This document shows positions 51,187 to 59,065 of a DNA stretch of 64,000 bases, one piece after another; position 1 is the first letter of the stretch, and each line of letters starts with the position of its first letter. The notes beneath the pieces were generated by a model. The model saw nothing but the letters and a program-made list of their open reading frames with translations. It was not told the origin of the DNA and did no database searches. Position numbers and translations under genes: made by a program. Location of the stretch: the NCBI GenBank assembly GCA_017447185.1, contig JAFSOC010000041.1, positions 24,897-88,896 on the forward strand, written 5' to 3'. The stretch is from Clostridia bacterium (GTDB lineage: Bacteria > Bacillota > Clostridia > Christensenellales > Aristaeellaceae).

Positions 51187-51879
51187 ATGGAGATTTCCGT
51201 ATATCATCTGATCGAAGGCGCCAGGGCCGCGGAGGGCCTGACGGTCATTATCGACGTATTCCGGGCGTTTTCCCTGGAATGCTATCTGTATGCCATGGGC
51301 GCCGGAGAGGTGCGGCCGGTGGGAACGATTGAGGAGACCTTTGCCTGGAGGGAAAGGGATCCGGAATGCATCCTGGCCGGAGAACGGCACGGCCGGAGGA
51401 TTGAGGGGTGTGACCTGGGAAATTCCCCGTCCTCCATCCGGCCGGAGAGGATCCGCGGGAAACGGATCATTCACACCACAAGCGCCGGAACACAGGGAAT
51501 CGTGAACGCGGTTCACGCGGACGAGATTCTGACCGGCAGCTTTGTGAACGCAAAAGCAGTTGCGGACTACATCCGGCAGAAGGCGCCGGCAAAGGTCTCC
51601 CTGGTCTGCATGGGAAAGGAAGGCCTCGAGACGGCAGAAGAGGATGAACTGTGCGCCGCCTACCTGAAGAGCCTGCTGACGGAGGGAGAAATGCCGGGAA
51701 TCGACCGGAAACTTCCGGAACTCCGCTTCGGCGCCGGCAGCCATTTCTTCAATCCGGAACTGCGGGACGTTTTTCCGGAACAGGATTTCTGGATGTGCAT
51801 CGCAAGGGACCGGTTCGGCTTTGTGCTGCGTATCGAGAAGGACAGTATGGGATTTGTATCCAGAAAGATTATTGTCTGA
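51187..51879 (+). CDS. comB: 2-phosphosulfolactate phosphatase family protein (ComB)
   Basis: The 230-residue protein shows ComB-family signatures: IIDVFRAFS near the start, GERHGRRIEG, LGNSPSS and the TTSAGTQG block. ComB removes phosphate from 2-phosphosulfolactate in coenzyme M or sulfolactate synthesis. No comA, comC or other sulfonate genes are in the window, so the reaction may be different in this organism. It follows the amidotransferase by 27 bases and ends six bases from a convergent gene. Confidence 0.85.
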   Translation: MEISVYHLIEGARAAEGLTVIIDVFRAFSLECYLYAMGAGEVRPVGTIEETFAWRERDPECILAGERHGRRIEGCDLGNSPSSIRPERIRGKRIIHTTSAGTQGIVNAVHADEILTGSFVNAKAVADYIRQKAPAKVSLVCMGKEGLETAEEDELCAAYLKSLLTEGEMPGIDRKLPELRFGAGSHFFNPELRDVFPEQDFWMCIARDRFGFVLRIEKDSMGFVSRKIIV

Positions 51880-51885
51880 GGATAT

Positions 51886-52911
51886 TTACTCGGTCAGATA
51901 TGCTTTGAAGGCAGCCACGGCAGATTTGCCCATTCCGTGGGCTATCAGATACTGCGCCGCGGCAGCCTGCCAGTTGATTCCGTCCAGGGAGGCGCCTTTC
52001 TTCAGGCTGGCGATGGTATGCATCATCGCCAACGCTTCACGTTCCATAATCATGTTGTATTTTTCGGATCCTGGCTTCACTTTGTAATAATTCGTGTAGC
52101 TCAGCATATAATCCGCCAGGATTTCATCCCGGCCCATACCGAGCAGCATTTCCGCCAGCATGGAGGCAAAAGCGGCCCGGTCTTTTCCCTTCAGGCAGTG
52201 GATGAGATAGGGCCCTTTCTTTTCCAGCAGGAAAGAAAAACCTTTCACAATTCCCCGGCCGAATTCGACGGAGGCAAAATTGATCGGCATGCACAGCAGG
52301 ATGACATTGCCGCCGCGGAGCAGTTCCTGATAATACGGGCAATCCACCTTTCCCGCGGCAAGGGTTTTGCGGACCGTTTCTTCCGAATCCACCAGGTTCA
52401 TGACAGCACGGATACCGGCCTTCCGGATCAGGCTGTCCGTCAGGGGATTTTGCAGCGGGGAGGAGGAACGGTACAGCCGGCCCGGCACGATGGCCCTGAA
52501 ATTGGCGAATTCCTCATCGGAGGCATAATCCGCCCGGTCGTTTGAAGAAATGAGGCTGCAGGCTTGTTGCAGCGCCAGGGCGCCGGCCTTTTCCCGGAGA
52601 CGGATGGTGACAGGATCGCCCTCGGCAATTCCCGCCACCTCGTTAAAACGGCCGTAATTCAGGCAGACCGCGATATTGGTATCGCTGGGGAAGGCCCGGA
52701 CCATATATTCCCCGTTGTCCACATAGTAACCGTTCAGGAAGGGCATATCCTTCCGGAAGGAGCCGGCTGAGACCGTTACGACATCTCCCAGGTCGAACCC
52801 GGCCTTATTGAAATCCTCCACAGAAAGATCCAGCAGCGCGTGGCCAAAATTTTCGATTTCAGCCACGGGCACAGTGATTTCAGCTGGATTCTGCAGGACG
52901 AGTGAACTCAC
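51886..52911 (-). CDS. CX5R phosphatase with extra N-terminal beta domain
   Basis: The 341-residue protein has a C-terminal tyrosine-phosphatase-like domain (~135-340) with HCLKGKDRAA as the phosphate loop. The first ~115 residues are a separate beta-rich domain (ITVPVAEIENFGHALLDLS...NIAVCLNYGRF...GIAEGDPVTI) that resembles the C-terminal barrel of SAM-dependent halogenase/hydroxide adenosyltransferases, a ligand- or nucleotide-related fold; this match is by eye. GTG at 52911 sits eight bases after AAGGAGG; it is preferred over in-frame openings upstream. Substrate unknown. Related to the simpler phosphatase at 4653. Confidence 0.85.
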   Translation of the reverse strand: MSSLVLQNPAEITVPVAEIENFGHALLDLSVEDFNKAGFDLGDVVTVSAGSFRKDMPFLNGYYVDNGEYMVRAFPSDTNIAVCLNYGRFNEVAGIAEGDPVTIRLREKAGALALQQACSLISSNDRADYASDEEFANFRAIVPGRLYRSSSPLQNPLTDSLIRKAGIRAVMNLVDSEETVRKTLAAGKVDCPYYQELLRGGNVILLCMPINFASVEFGRGIVKGFSFLLEKKGPYLIHCLKGKDRAAFASMLAEMLLGMGRDEILADYMLSYTNYYKVKPGSEKYNMIMEREALAMMHTIASLKKGASLDGINWQAAAAQYLIAHGMGKSAVAAFKAYLTE

Positions 52912-52965
52912 GGGGCTTTCCTCCTTCAGCGGCGAACGGCAATGTTTTTTTGTAAGACTGACTGG

Positions 52966-52995
52966 ATTATAACAGATAACCGGCCCGGGAAACAA
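52966..52995 (-). promoter_or_regulatory. Promoter of the 51886 phosphatase gene
   Basis: Read on the minus strand: TTGTTT (52990-52995), 18-base spacer, TATAAT (52966-52971), 55 bases before the GTG. Confidence 0.6.
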
Positions 52996-53023
52996 TCCCG
53001 CCGGCTCAGAATCGGAAGAAGAA

Positions 53024-53052
53024 TTGACAAATACCAGAATTCAAGTCATACT
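53024..53052 (+). promoter_or_regulatory. Promoter of the HAD / XRE-HD / esterase operon
   Basis: TTGACA at 53024-53029 and CATACT at 53047-53052 with a 17-base spacer. The -10 box lies inside a perfect palindrome. Confidence 0.65.
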
Positions 53053-53056
53053 TGAA
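53040..53056. promoter_or_regulatory. Palindromic operator candidate over the -10 box
   Basis: TTCAAG-TCATA-CTTGAA: two perfect 6-base arms around five bases, covering the -10 box of the promoter at 53024-53052. This position fits a repressor site; the operon's own XRE-type protein (53646) is the obvious candidate. Confidence 0.6.
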
Positions 53057-53139
53057 ACCGGACAGGAGTTACTCAACCGGAAGTTGCTTTATCTTCCGGA
53101 TTCCCCGATGTACAATGTTCCCGGAAGGAAGGGACTGCC

Positions 53140-53649
53140 ATGGAGATTCAGAAGGTTTACCTGGATATGGACGGTGTGCTGGCAGATTTTGACCGCGGTG
53201 TGAAGGAGCTGTGCCATCTGCAGCCGACCTCGCAGAACAAGGAACGCGACGACGCACAGGATGACCGGATGTGGGCGGCCATCCGGCAGATCGGCCATTT
53301 TTACGGAAAACTGTCGCTGATGCCCGGAGCGAAGGAAATGTTTGACCGGATTTATGAACAGTTCGGGGACAGGGTGGAAGTCCTGACCGGTGTTCCGAAA
53401 GCAAACCGGGGAATTGAAACGGCCGGGGAAGACAAGATCGAATGGATGAAGAAGCATCTGTCGGACAAGGTCCGGATGAACATCGTTCTCCGGAAAGAAA
53501 AGAAAAATTACTGCACCGGCCCCGAAAGCGTCCTGATTGACGACCGGGAGGATACCATCCTGGAATGGCGGAACCTGGGCGGCACGGGCATCCTGCATAT
53601 CGATCCGGCGGAAACCCTGGGGATCCTGTGGGAGTTGATCGGAAGATGA
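53140..53649 (+). CDS. HAD-family phosphatase (5'-nucleotidase-like)
   Basis: The 169-residue protein has the HAD motifs DMDGVLADFD (nucleophile and acid Asp, residues ~9-18), LTGV for motif II, a Lys in the KKNY region and LIDDRED for motif IV. This matches the small NT5C/YqfW-type 5'(3')-deoxyribonucleotidase group. Substrate probably a nucleotide, but untested. GGAAGG precedes the ATG. Its stop overlaps the ATG of the XRE-HD gene, so both are made together. Confidence 0.9.
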   Translation: MEIQKVYLDMDGVLADFDRGVKELCHLQPTSQNKERDDAQDDRMWAAIRQIGHFYGKLSLMPGAKEMFDRIYEQFGDRVEVLTGVPKANRGIETAGEDKIEWMKKHLSDKVRMNIVLRKEKKNYCTGPESVLIDDREDTILEWRNLGGTGILHIDPAETLGILWELIGR

Positions 53650-54479
53650 CAGACAACAAAAAAATCGGGGAGCGGATCCGGAACGCCCGGAAGGCGAAGG
53701 GTCTTTCCCAGGAACAGCTGGGAGAGAAGCTGGGAGTCAGCTTCCAGGCAGTCAGTACCTGGGAACAGGGAAAGTTTATCCCGGATTCCGGTCATCTGTC
53801 CAGGCTGGCAAAGGTGCTGGGGATTTCCCTGGACAGCCTGTTCGCGGAAGGGGAAAACAGCTGGGAGCTGAAGAGCATCAACTACGATTTCAGCCATATG
53901 TTCACCTTTGTGAAGGGGCGGGCGCAGATGCTCCGCTTCACACAGACGCTGCACGTGCTGGACCGGCTGCGGGAAGCCCACGGGGCACAGGAGCGCCGCT
54001 CCCGGTACGGATTCGCCACGACCTACATGGTGCATCCGCTGACCATGGCCTGTCATGCGCTGGCGATGGGCCTGCAGGATGACGATATCCTCGCGGCCGC
54101 GCTGGCGCACGATATGGTGGAGGACGCGCACATCCGGCCGAAGGATCTGCCGGTGGGCGACCGGGTACGGGAAGCGGTGCGGCTGGTATCCAAATCGGAA
54201 TACGATCCGAATGAACCGGACTGGGAAGACAAGTACTACGCGAATATCCGGAAGAATCCGCTGGCCTGCATGGTGAAATGCCTGGACCGGGTGAATAACC
54301 TGGCCGGGATGGCGGATGCCTTCGGGAGGGAATGGATGATCCGCTACACAGCGGAGACGGACAAGTATTACCCGGCACTGCTGGATGTGATCAAAAAAGT
54401 GCCGGAATGGAACGACGCCTGGTGGCTGCTGCAGTACCAGATGATGACAACGCTGGAAGCGTTCAAACGTATCCTGTAA
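53646..54479 (+). CDS. XRE helix-turn-helix fused to SpoT-like HD hydrolase
   Basis: The 277-residue protein has an XRE/Cro-type DNA-binding domain (8-62; LSQEQLGEKLGVSFQAVSTWEQG) and an HD-type hydrolase domain (~95-265). The metal-site residues of RelA/SpoT hydrolases are all present: His130 (VHP), His155-Asp156 with Glu159-Asp160 (HDMVED) and Asp214 (KCLDRVNN). No synthetase or TGS/ACT domain is present, as in small alarmone hydrolases. It could break (p)ppGpp or a related nucleotide while binding DNA. It overlaps the nucleotidase gene by ATGA and lies in an operon whose promoter carries a palindrome. Function inferred. Confidence 0.9.
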   Translation: MTDNKKIGERIRNARKAKGLSQEQLGEKLGVSFQAVSTWEQGKFIPDSGHLSRLAKVLGISLDSLFAEGENSWELKSINYDFSHMFTFVKGRAQMLRFTQTLHVLDRLREAHGAQERRSRYGFATTYMVHPLTMACHALAMGLQDDDILAAALAHDMVEDAHIRPKDLPVGDRVREAVRLVSKSEYDPNEPDWEDKYYANIRKNPLACMVKCLDRVNNLAGMADAFGREWMIRYTAETDKYYPALLDVIKKVPEWNDAWWLLQYQMMTTLEAFKRIL

Positions 54480-54493
54480 AGGAGGAAATGAAA

Positions 54494-55474
54494 ATGCAGA
54501 CGGAAGAAAGAACACTGGGAGAACTGCTGAGTGAGCCCTCCATTGCGAAGATTGCCCCGGAAGCGATCCGGGAAAGGGACCTGGCGAAGGAGGAAATATG
54601 GAATAAAACCATCCGGCAGATCCGGGAGGAGCATATCTTCGCCGGAAAGGTGGGGGACGGGCTCCGGCGCCTCATGGACGCTGCCGCCACCGGGGAATGG
54701 TACTACCCGCTGTACAGCGAAGAGGAATGCGCGGCGGACAGCCGGCGCAAGGGGCTGAACCTGCTGTGGCTGCCGAGTGCAGATCCGGCAGCGGATACGC
54801 GGCCGTACCTGTTTGTGGTACCGGGCGGCGGATTTGAAAATGTATGGAACCTGACAGAAGGCTGGCCGATCGGCGATGCGTTCAACCGGCTGGGACGGCA
54901 CGTATTTGTGCTGACATACCATGTGGGGGAAAATAAACGGCTGCTGGAAAAGAACATGGAGGACTTTGCCCGAGCGCTGCAGCTGATCCGGAAAAACGCC
55001 GGGAAATTCCATGTCGACGCGGACCGGTATATTACCTGCGGTTTTTCCGCGGGCGGGTATCTGATCTGCCTGTGGAACACTGCACTGGGATATCCGAAGC
55101 ACGGACTGCCGAAACCGGTGGCCTGCTTTCCGGTATATCCGTTTGTGAGCCCGAAGCTGATCTATCAGCAGTGGGGAGATCCAGAACCGGAAGACAGCAC
55201 CTGCCTGTACGGATGTCCGCTGTCGGAAGCTATCCATCATGAATTTGAGATTGCGGAGCATACGGAAGGATTCCCGCCCAGCGCGATTTTCCTGGCCGGG
55301 GATGACGGGCTGGTGGAGCCGGAGAACTCGAAGATGCTGGCAGCGTCGCTGGGAAAGAACGGAATTCCCTGCAGGCTGGAGATTGGCGAAAGCGGGGGAC
55401 ACGGCTTTGGCGACGGTACCGGCATGTGCATGGAAGGCTGGCTGGAACGGGCACTTCGATGGGCCGAAGAATAA
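54494..55474 (+). CDS. Alpha/beta hydrolase (esterase-like)
   Basis: The 326-residue protein has a helical N-terminal part (~1-80) and an alpha/beta-hydrolase domain with VPGGGF (oxyanion loop), nucleophile Ser185 in GFSAGGY, and a late SGGHGFG His, as in BD-FAE/acetylxylan-esterase-like enzymes. An acid residue is likely near GDDGLVEP. Cytoplasmic by sequence. ATG at 54494 is eight bases after AAAGGAGG; an ATG two codons earlier is too close. Last gene of the operon with the nucleotidase and XRE-HD genes. Substrate unknown. Confidence 0.9.
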   Translation: MQTEERTLGELLSEPSIAKIAPEAIRERDLAKEEIWNKTIRQIREEHIFAGKVGDGLRRLMDAAATGEWYYPLYSEEECAADSRRKGLNLLWLPSADPAADTRPYLFVVPGGGFENVWNLTEGWPIGDAFNRLGRHVFVLTYHVGENKRLLEKNMEDFARALQLIRKNAGKFHVDADRYITCGFSAGGYLICLWNTALGYPKHGLPKPVACFPVYPFVSPKLIYQQWGDPEPEDSTCLYGCPLSEAIHHEFEIAEHTEGFPPSAIFLAGDDGLVEPENSKMLAASLGKNGIPCRLEIGESGGHGFGDGTGMCMEGWLERALRWAEE

Positions 55475-55487
55475 AAAATAAAAAAAG

Positions 55488-55515
55488 TTGCTTTCATTTG
55501 TTTCCATGTTATAAT
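55488..55515 (+). promoter_or_regulatory. Promoter of the EAL protein gene
   Basis: TTGCTT at 55488-55493 and TATAAT at 55510-55515 with a 16-base spacer, 60 bases before the ATG. Confidence 0.65.
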
Positions 55516-55574
55516 ACAAGTGGATAAGTTTACAATCACTTCCCCGAATTCTATACTTGTAAAGGCGGAGAGGC

Positions 55575-58550
55575 ATGGAAAAGTATACCTATTCGCAAGA
55601 AGAGAGAGCAATACTGGAAAGCCTGGCGCAGCCGCTGGCCATTTATCAGATTGTGGACAAGCGGGTGGTTACGCTTGTCGTTTCCGACGGCTTCTGCAGG
55701 CTGCTGGGATATGAAACCCGGGAACAGACTGTCTATGACATGGATCACGACATGTACAAGGATACGCATCCGGACGACCGGGAACGGATTGCCTCGGCGG
55801 CGATGCAGTTCGCAAAGGGCGGAGCTGACGCGGTCTACGATGTGGTTTTCCGGACAAAAGCCGGTGTCGGTGCCGGGTATGACTACCAGGTGGTTCATGC
55901 CCACGGACAGCATGTATATCCAGAGCCCGATGTGCAGCTCGCACAGGTATGGTACATGGACGAGGGCGAGTACCGGGAAGGAGACGAGGCTTCCGCGACC
56001 GGTATCAATCAGGCGCTGAACAGTGCGCTGCACGAGGAAAGCATTCTGAAAGCTTCCCGGTATGACGCGCTGACAGGACTGCCGAACCTGGCATGGTTCT
56101 TTACAAGAAGCGAAATTGAAAAAGCACGCCTGCAGGCAGAAAACAGGCAGGGTGTGCTGCTGTATATCGACCTGTCCGGAATGAAGTATTTCAACCATCA
56201 GAATGGATTTGCGGAAGGTGACAAGCTGCTGAAGGCCCTTGCAAATGTACTTGAGTCTGTTTTCGGCAAAGAAAACAGCTGCCATATCGGTGCAGACCGG
56301 TTTGCCGCCGCAGCGACAGAGGAACTGCTGCCCGGGCAGCTGGAACGCTTCCGGACGGAAGTGCTGACCATGAACGACGGCAATACGCTGCCGGTGCGGG
56401 TCGGCGTGTATTCCACCGCCATCGAGGATGTGCCGATCAGTACGGCATATGACCGGGCAAAGATGAGCTGCGACGCCATCCGGAAGACGGATGTGCTGAC
56501 CGTCAACTATTACAGCGCAGAAGTGACGGAGACGGTCCGGCGGAAACAGTATATTGAGCAAAACATTGACAAGGCTGTAAAGGAAAGATGGATCCAGGTC
56601 TATTACCAGCCGATCGTCCGGGCAATGAGCCAGCGGGTCTGCAATGAGGAAGCGCTGGCCCGGTGGATTGATCCGAAGGAGGGATTCCTGTCCCCGGCGG
56701 AGTTTATTCCGCAGCTGGAAAACGCCGGCCTGATTTACAAACTGGACCTGTGCGTGCTGGAGCAGGTGCTTGAAAAAATGACTAAACAGGCGGAGGAGAA
56801 ACTGGTCGTTCCCCCGCATTCCATCAACCTGTCGCGGTCCGACTTTGAAACCTGCGACATCGTGGAGGAAATCCGGAAACGGGTGGACGATTTCGGCATC
56901 CCGAGGAGCAAGATCTGCATTGAGATCACGGAGAGCGTGATCGGCAGTGATTTCGACTTCATGAAGGAGCAGGTGGAACGTTTCCGCGGCCTGGGTTTCC
57001 CGGTATGGATGGACGATTTCGGCAGCGGGTATTCCTCGCTGGATGTGCTCCAGAGCATTGAATTTGACCTGATCAAGTTCGACATGAGCTTCATGCGGAA
57101 ACTGGACCAGAACGAGAATGCGAAGATCATCCTGACCGAGCTGATGAAGATGGCCACGTCCCTGGGCGTGGACACGGTCTGCGAGGGCGTGGAAACGGAA
57201 GACCAGGCGCTCTTCCTTCAGGAGATCGGATGTTCCAAGCTGCAGGGATTCTATTTCTGCAAACCGATTTCCTATGCAGGGATCCTGGAACGCTATGAAA
57301 CGGGAAAACAGATCGGATTTGAGGATCCGGACACTGCCGGATATTATGAAACCGTGGGCCGGGTTAACCTCTATGACCTGAGCGTTATCGCCAGCCAGGA
57401 TGAGTACGGACTCCAGAATTCGTTCAGCACACTGCCGATGGGCATTATTGAAATCAAGGGGGACAGCGCACGGTTCGTGCGAAGCAACCCGAGCTACCGG
57501 GAATTCATGAAACGGTTCTTCAATATGGATATCTCGGGCATGATGCAGGAATACCAGAAATACAGTGCTGCTTTTACCCAAAATGTGGTGCGGGCCTGCT
57601 GTGAACTGGGTGTGCGTTCCTTCTACAACGAGACCATGCCGGACGGGTCGGTGGTGCATACCTTCGCCCGGCGGATCGGGGCCAACACGTGCACCGGTGA
57701 AGTGGCGGTAGCCGTAGCGGTGCTGTCGATTACCGATCCGGGAGAAGGCGAGTCCTACGCGGATATTGCCCGGGCGCTGGCGGCAGACTATTACAATATC
57801 TATGTTGTGGACCTGGATACGGAATATTTCATCGAATACACCTCTCCGGTGGGTCAGGACAAACTGGCGGAGGAACGCCACGGAACAGATTTCTTTGAAG
57901 CCTCCCGGCAAGCTACGATGACACGGATCTACGAAGATGACCGGGAACTGTTCCTGACCTGGTTCACAAAGGAAAATGTGATCCGGGAGCTGGACGAGCA
58001 TGGTGTGTTCACCACGGTCTACCGCCTCATCGACACCGGTGAACCTGTCTATGCGCATATGAAGATTACGCGCATGCAGGGGACCAACCGGATCATCCTG
58101 GGCGTCAGCATTATCGACTCCCAGATGAAGCAGCAGCGGCAGATTGCCAGCATCCGGCGGGAGCGGGATACGCTGGCGAAGGTGATGGCCATCACGGAAG
58201 ACTACCTGAGCCTGTATTCCGTGGATCCGGAAACAGGGCACTTCATTGAGTATTCGGCAACCAGCGAATACGAAACCCTCCACCTTGCAAAGGAAGGCGA
58301 TGATTTCTTCCGGCAGGGCGCGGAAAGCGGGAAGAAGACACTTTATCCGGAAGATGTTCCGAAGTTCCTGACAGAGTTCACGAAGGAAAATGTCCTGAAG
58401 GTCATTGAAAAAGAGGGCCGGTTTGTGACCCACTACCGCCTGATGCTGGAAGGCGTACCGCAGATGGTAAGCCTGAAGATTGCACCGTACAATGACGGAG
58501 TGCAGAAAACCCTTCTGGCCGGCGTGCGGAAGTGGAGAGTCAGGAAATGA
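55575..58550 (+). CDS. PAS, degenerate GGDEF, EAL phosphodiesterase with C-terminal PAS-like repeats
   Basis: The 991-residue cytoplasmic protein has a PAS domain (~15-135), a GGDEF fold with GADRF at 239-243 instead of GGDEF (~160-310) and a full EAL domain (~325-575) with EAL at 359-361, INLSR, EITES, DDFGSGYSS, IKFD and EGVET, so it should hydrolyse c-di-GMP. The GGDEF part is likely a GTP-sensing or structural domain. After the EAL come a PAS-like region (~615-735) and two similar PAS-like units (~750-865 and ~880-985) sharing DLDTEYFIEY/DPETGHFIEY and FLT.FTKENV. A large C-terminal sensor after EAL is unusual. GGCGGAGAGG precedes the ATG. Confidence 0.93.
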   Translation: MEKYTYSQEERAILESLAQPLAIYQIVDKRVVTLVVSDGFCRLLGYETREQTVYDMDHDMYKDTHPDDRERIASAAMQFAKGGADAVYDVVFRTKAGVGAGYDYQVVHAHGQHVYPEPDVQLAQVWYMDEGEYREGDEASATGINQALNSALHEESILKASRYDALTGLPNLAWFFTRSEIEKARLQAENRQGVLLYIDLSGMKYFNHQNGFAEGDKLLKALANVLESVFGKENSCHIGADRFAAAATEELLPGQLERFRTEVLTMNDGNTLPVRVGVYSTAIEDVPISTAYDRAKMSCDAIRKTDVLTVNYYSAEVTETVRRKQYIEQNIDKAVKERWIQVYYQPIVRAMSQRVCNEEALARWIDPKEGFLSPAEFIPQLENAGLIYKLDLCVLEQVLEKMTKQAEEKLVVPPHSINLSRSDFETCDIVEEIRKRVDDFGIPRSKICIEITESVIGSDFDFMKEQVERFRGLGFPVWMDDFGSGYSSLDVLQSIEFDLIKFDMSFMRKLDQNENAKIILTELMKMATSLGVDTVCEGVETEDQALFLQEIGCSKLQGFYFCKPISYAGILERYETGKQIGFEDPDTAGYYETVGRVNLYDLSVIASQDEYGLQNSFSTLPMGIIEIKGDSARFVRSNPSYREFMKRFFNMDISGMMQEYQKYSAAFTQNVVRACCELGVRSFYNETMPDGSVVHTFARRIGANTCTGEVAVAVAVLSITDPGEGESYADIARALAADYYNIYVVDLDTEYFIEYTSPVGQDKLAEERHGTDFFEASRQATMTRIYEDDRELFLTWFTKENVIRELDEHGVFTTVYRLIDTGEPVYAHMKITRMQGTNRIILGVSIIDSQMKQQRQIASIRRERDTLAKVMAITEDYLSLYSVDPETGHFIEYSATSEYETLHLAKEGDDFFRQGAESGKKTLYPEDVPKFLTEFTKENVLKVIEKEGRFVTHYRLMLEGVPQMVSLKIAPYNDGVQKTLLAGVRKWRVRK

Positions 58551-58593
58551 TGAATGCGCATGGAAAATACCAGAGGCTCCGGAGGGAAAGCGC

Positions 58594-59004
58594 ATGGTTC
58601 GTGAATTGATCAGGGATGCTGCTTTTCTGAGCCGGAAATCAAAAGCTGCCACAGCAGCAGACAAAGCGATTGCACAGGACCTGGTGGACACACTGCAGGC
58701 CAACATGGATCGCTTTTTCGGCATGTCCGCGAATATGATCGGGGAGCGGAAACGGATCATCGCAATTTGTAACGGGCCTTTTTTCGTCACAATGCTGAAC
58801 CCGAAGATTACGGGGAAGGCCCGGAAATACCAGACGGACGAAGCGTGCCCGCTGCTGGAGGAATCCTGCTCGCTGGAACGGTATGAGACAGTGACCGTTG
58901 CCTGGCAGGATACGGAAATGCAGAGCCGGGTAACGATCCTGGAAGGTTTTCAGGCCCAGGTGGTGCAGCACCTGATTGACCACCTGGACGGCAAGCTGGT
59001 CTGA
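58594..59004 (+). CDS. Peptide-deformylase-like protein with altered active site
   Basis: The 136-residue protein aligns throughout with clostridial peptide deformylases: MVRELIRDAAFLSRKS at the start, GMSANMIGERKRII for motif 1 (usual GxGxAAxQ), EACPLLE with Cys85 for motif 2 (usual EGCLS) and QHLIDH for motif 3 (His126, His130; usual QHEIDH). The metal ligands Cys, His, His are kept, but the catalytic Glu is Leu127. Deformylation of N-formyl-Met peptides is therefore doubtful; a binding or different catalytic role is possible. GGAGG precedes the ATG. Another, active deformylase is expected elsewhere in the genome. Confidence 0.87.
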   Translation: MVRELIRDAAFLSRKSKAATAADKAIAQDLVDTLQANMDRFFGMSANMIGERKRIIAICNGPFFVTMLNPKITGKARKYQTDEACPLLEESCSLERYETVTVAWQDTEMQSRVTILEGFQAQVVQHLIDHLDGKLV

Positions 59005-59038
59005 ACAAAAAGAGAGAGCCGCGGAAGATCCGCGGCTC
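59005..59038 (-). terminator. Rho-independent terminator of the LysM gene
   Basis: A perfect 10-bp stem (59016-59025 with 59029-59038), three-base loop, followed on the minus strand by CTCTCTTTTTG. It begins right at the stop of the convergent deformylase-like gene. Confidence 0.82.
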
Positions 59039-59065
59039 AGGAGGATAGAAAATGGGGGAAGTATC

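Noticed and set aside
55551-58790. 1079-residue open frame antisense to the EAL gene
   Set aside because: It mirrors the coding frame of the real gene, has no ribosome site and shows no recognisable domain. Long antisense frames of this kind also occur at 1151-3253, 12779-14209, 19902-21824, 42291-43307 and 61352-63949, as expected from codon bias in GC-rich coding DNA.
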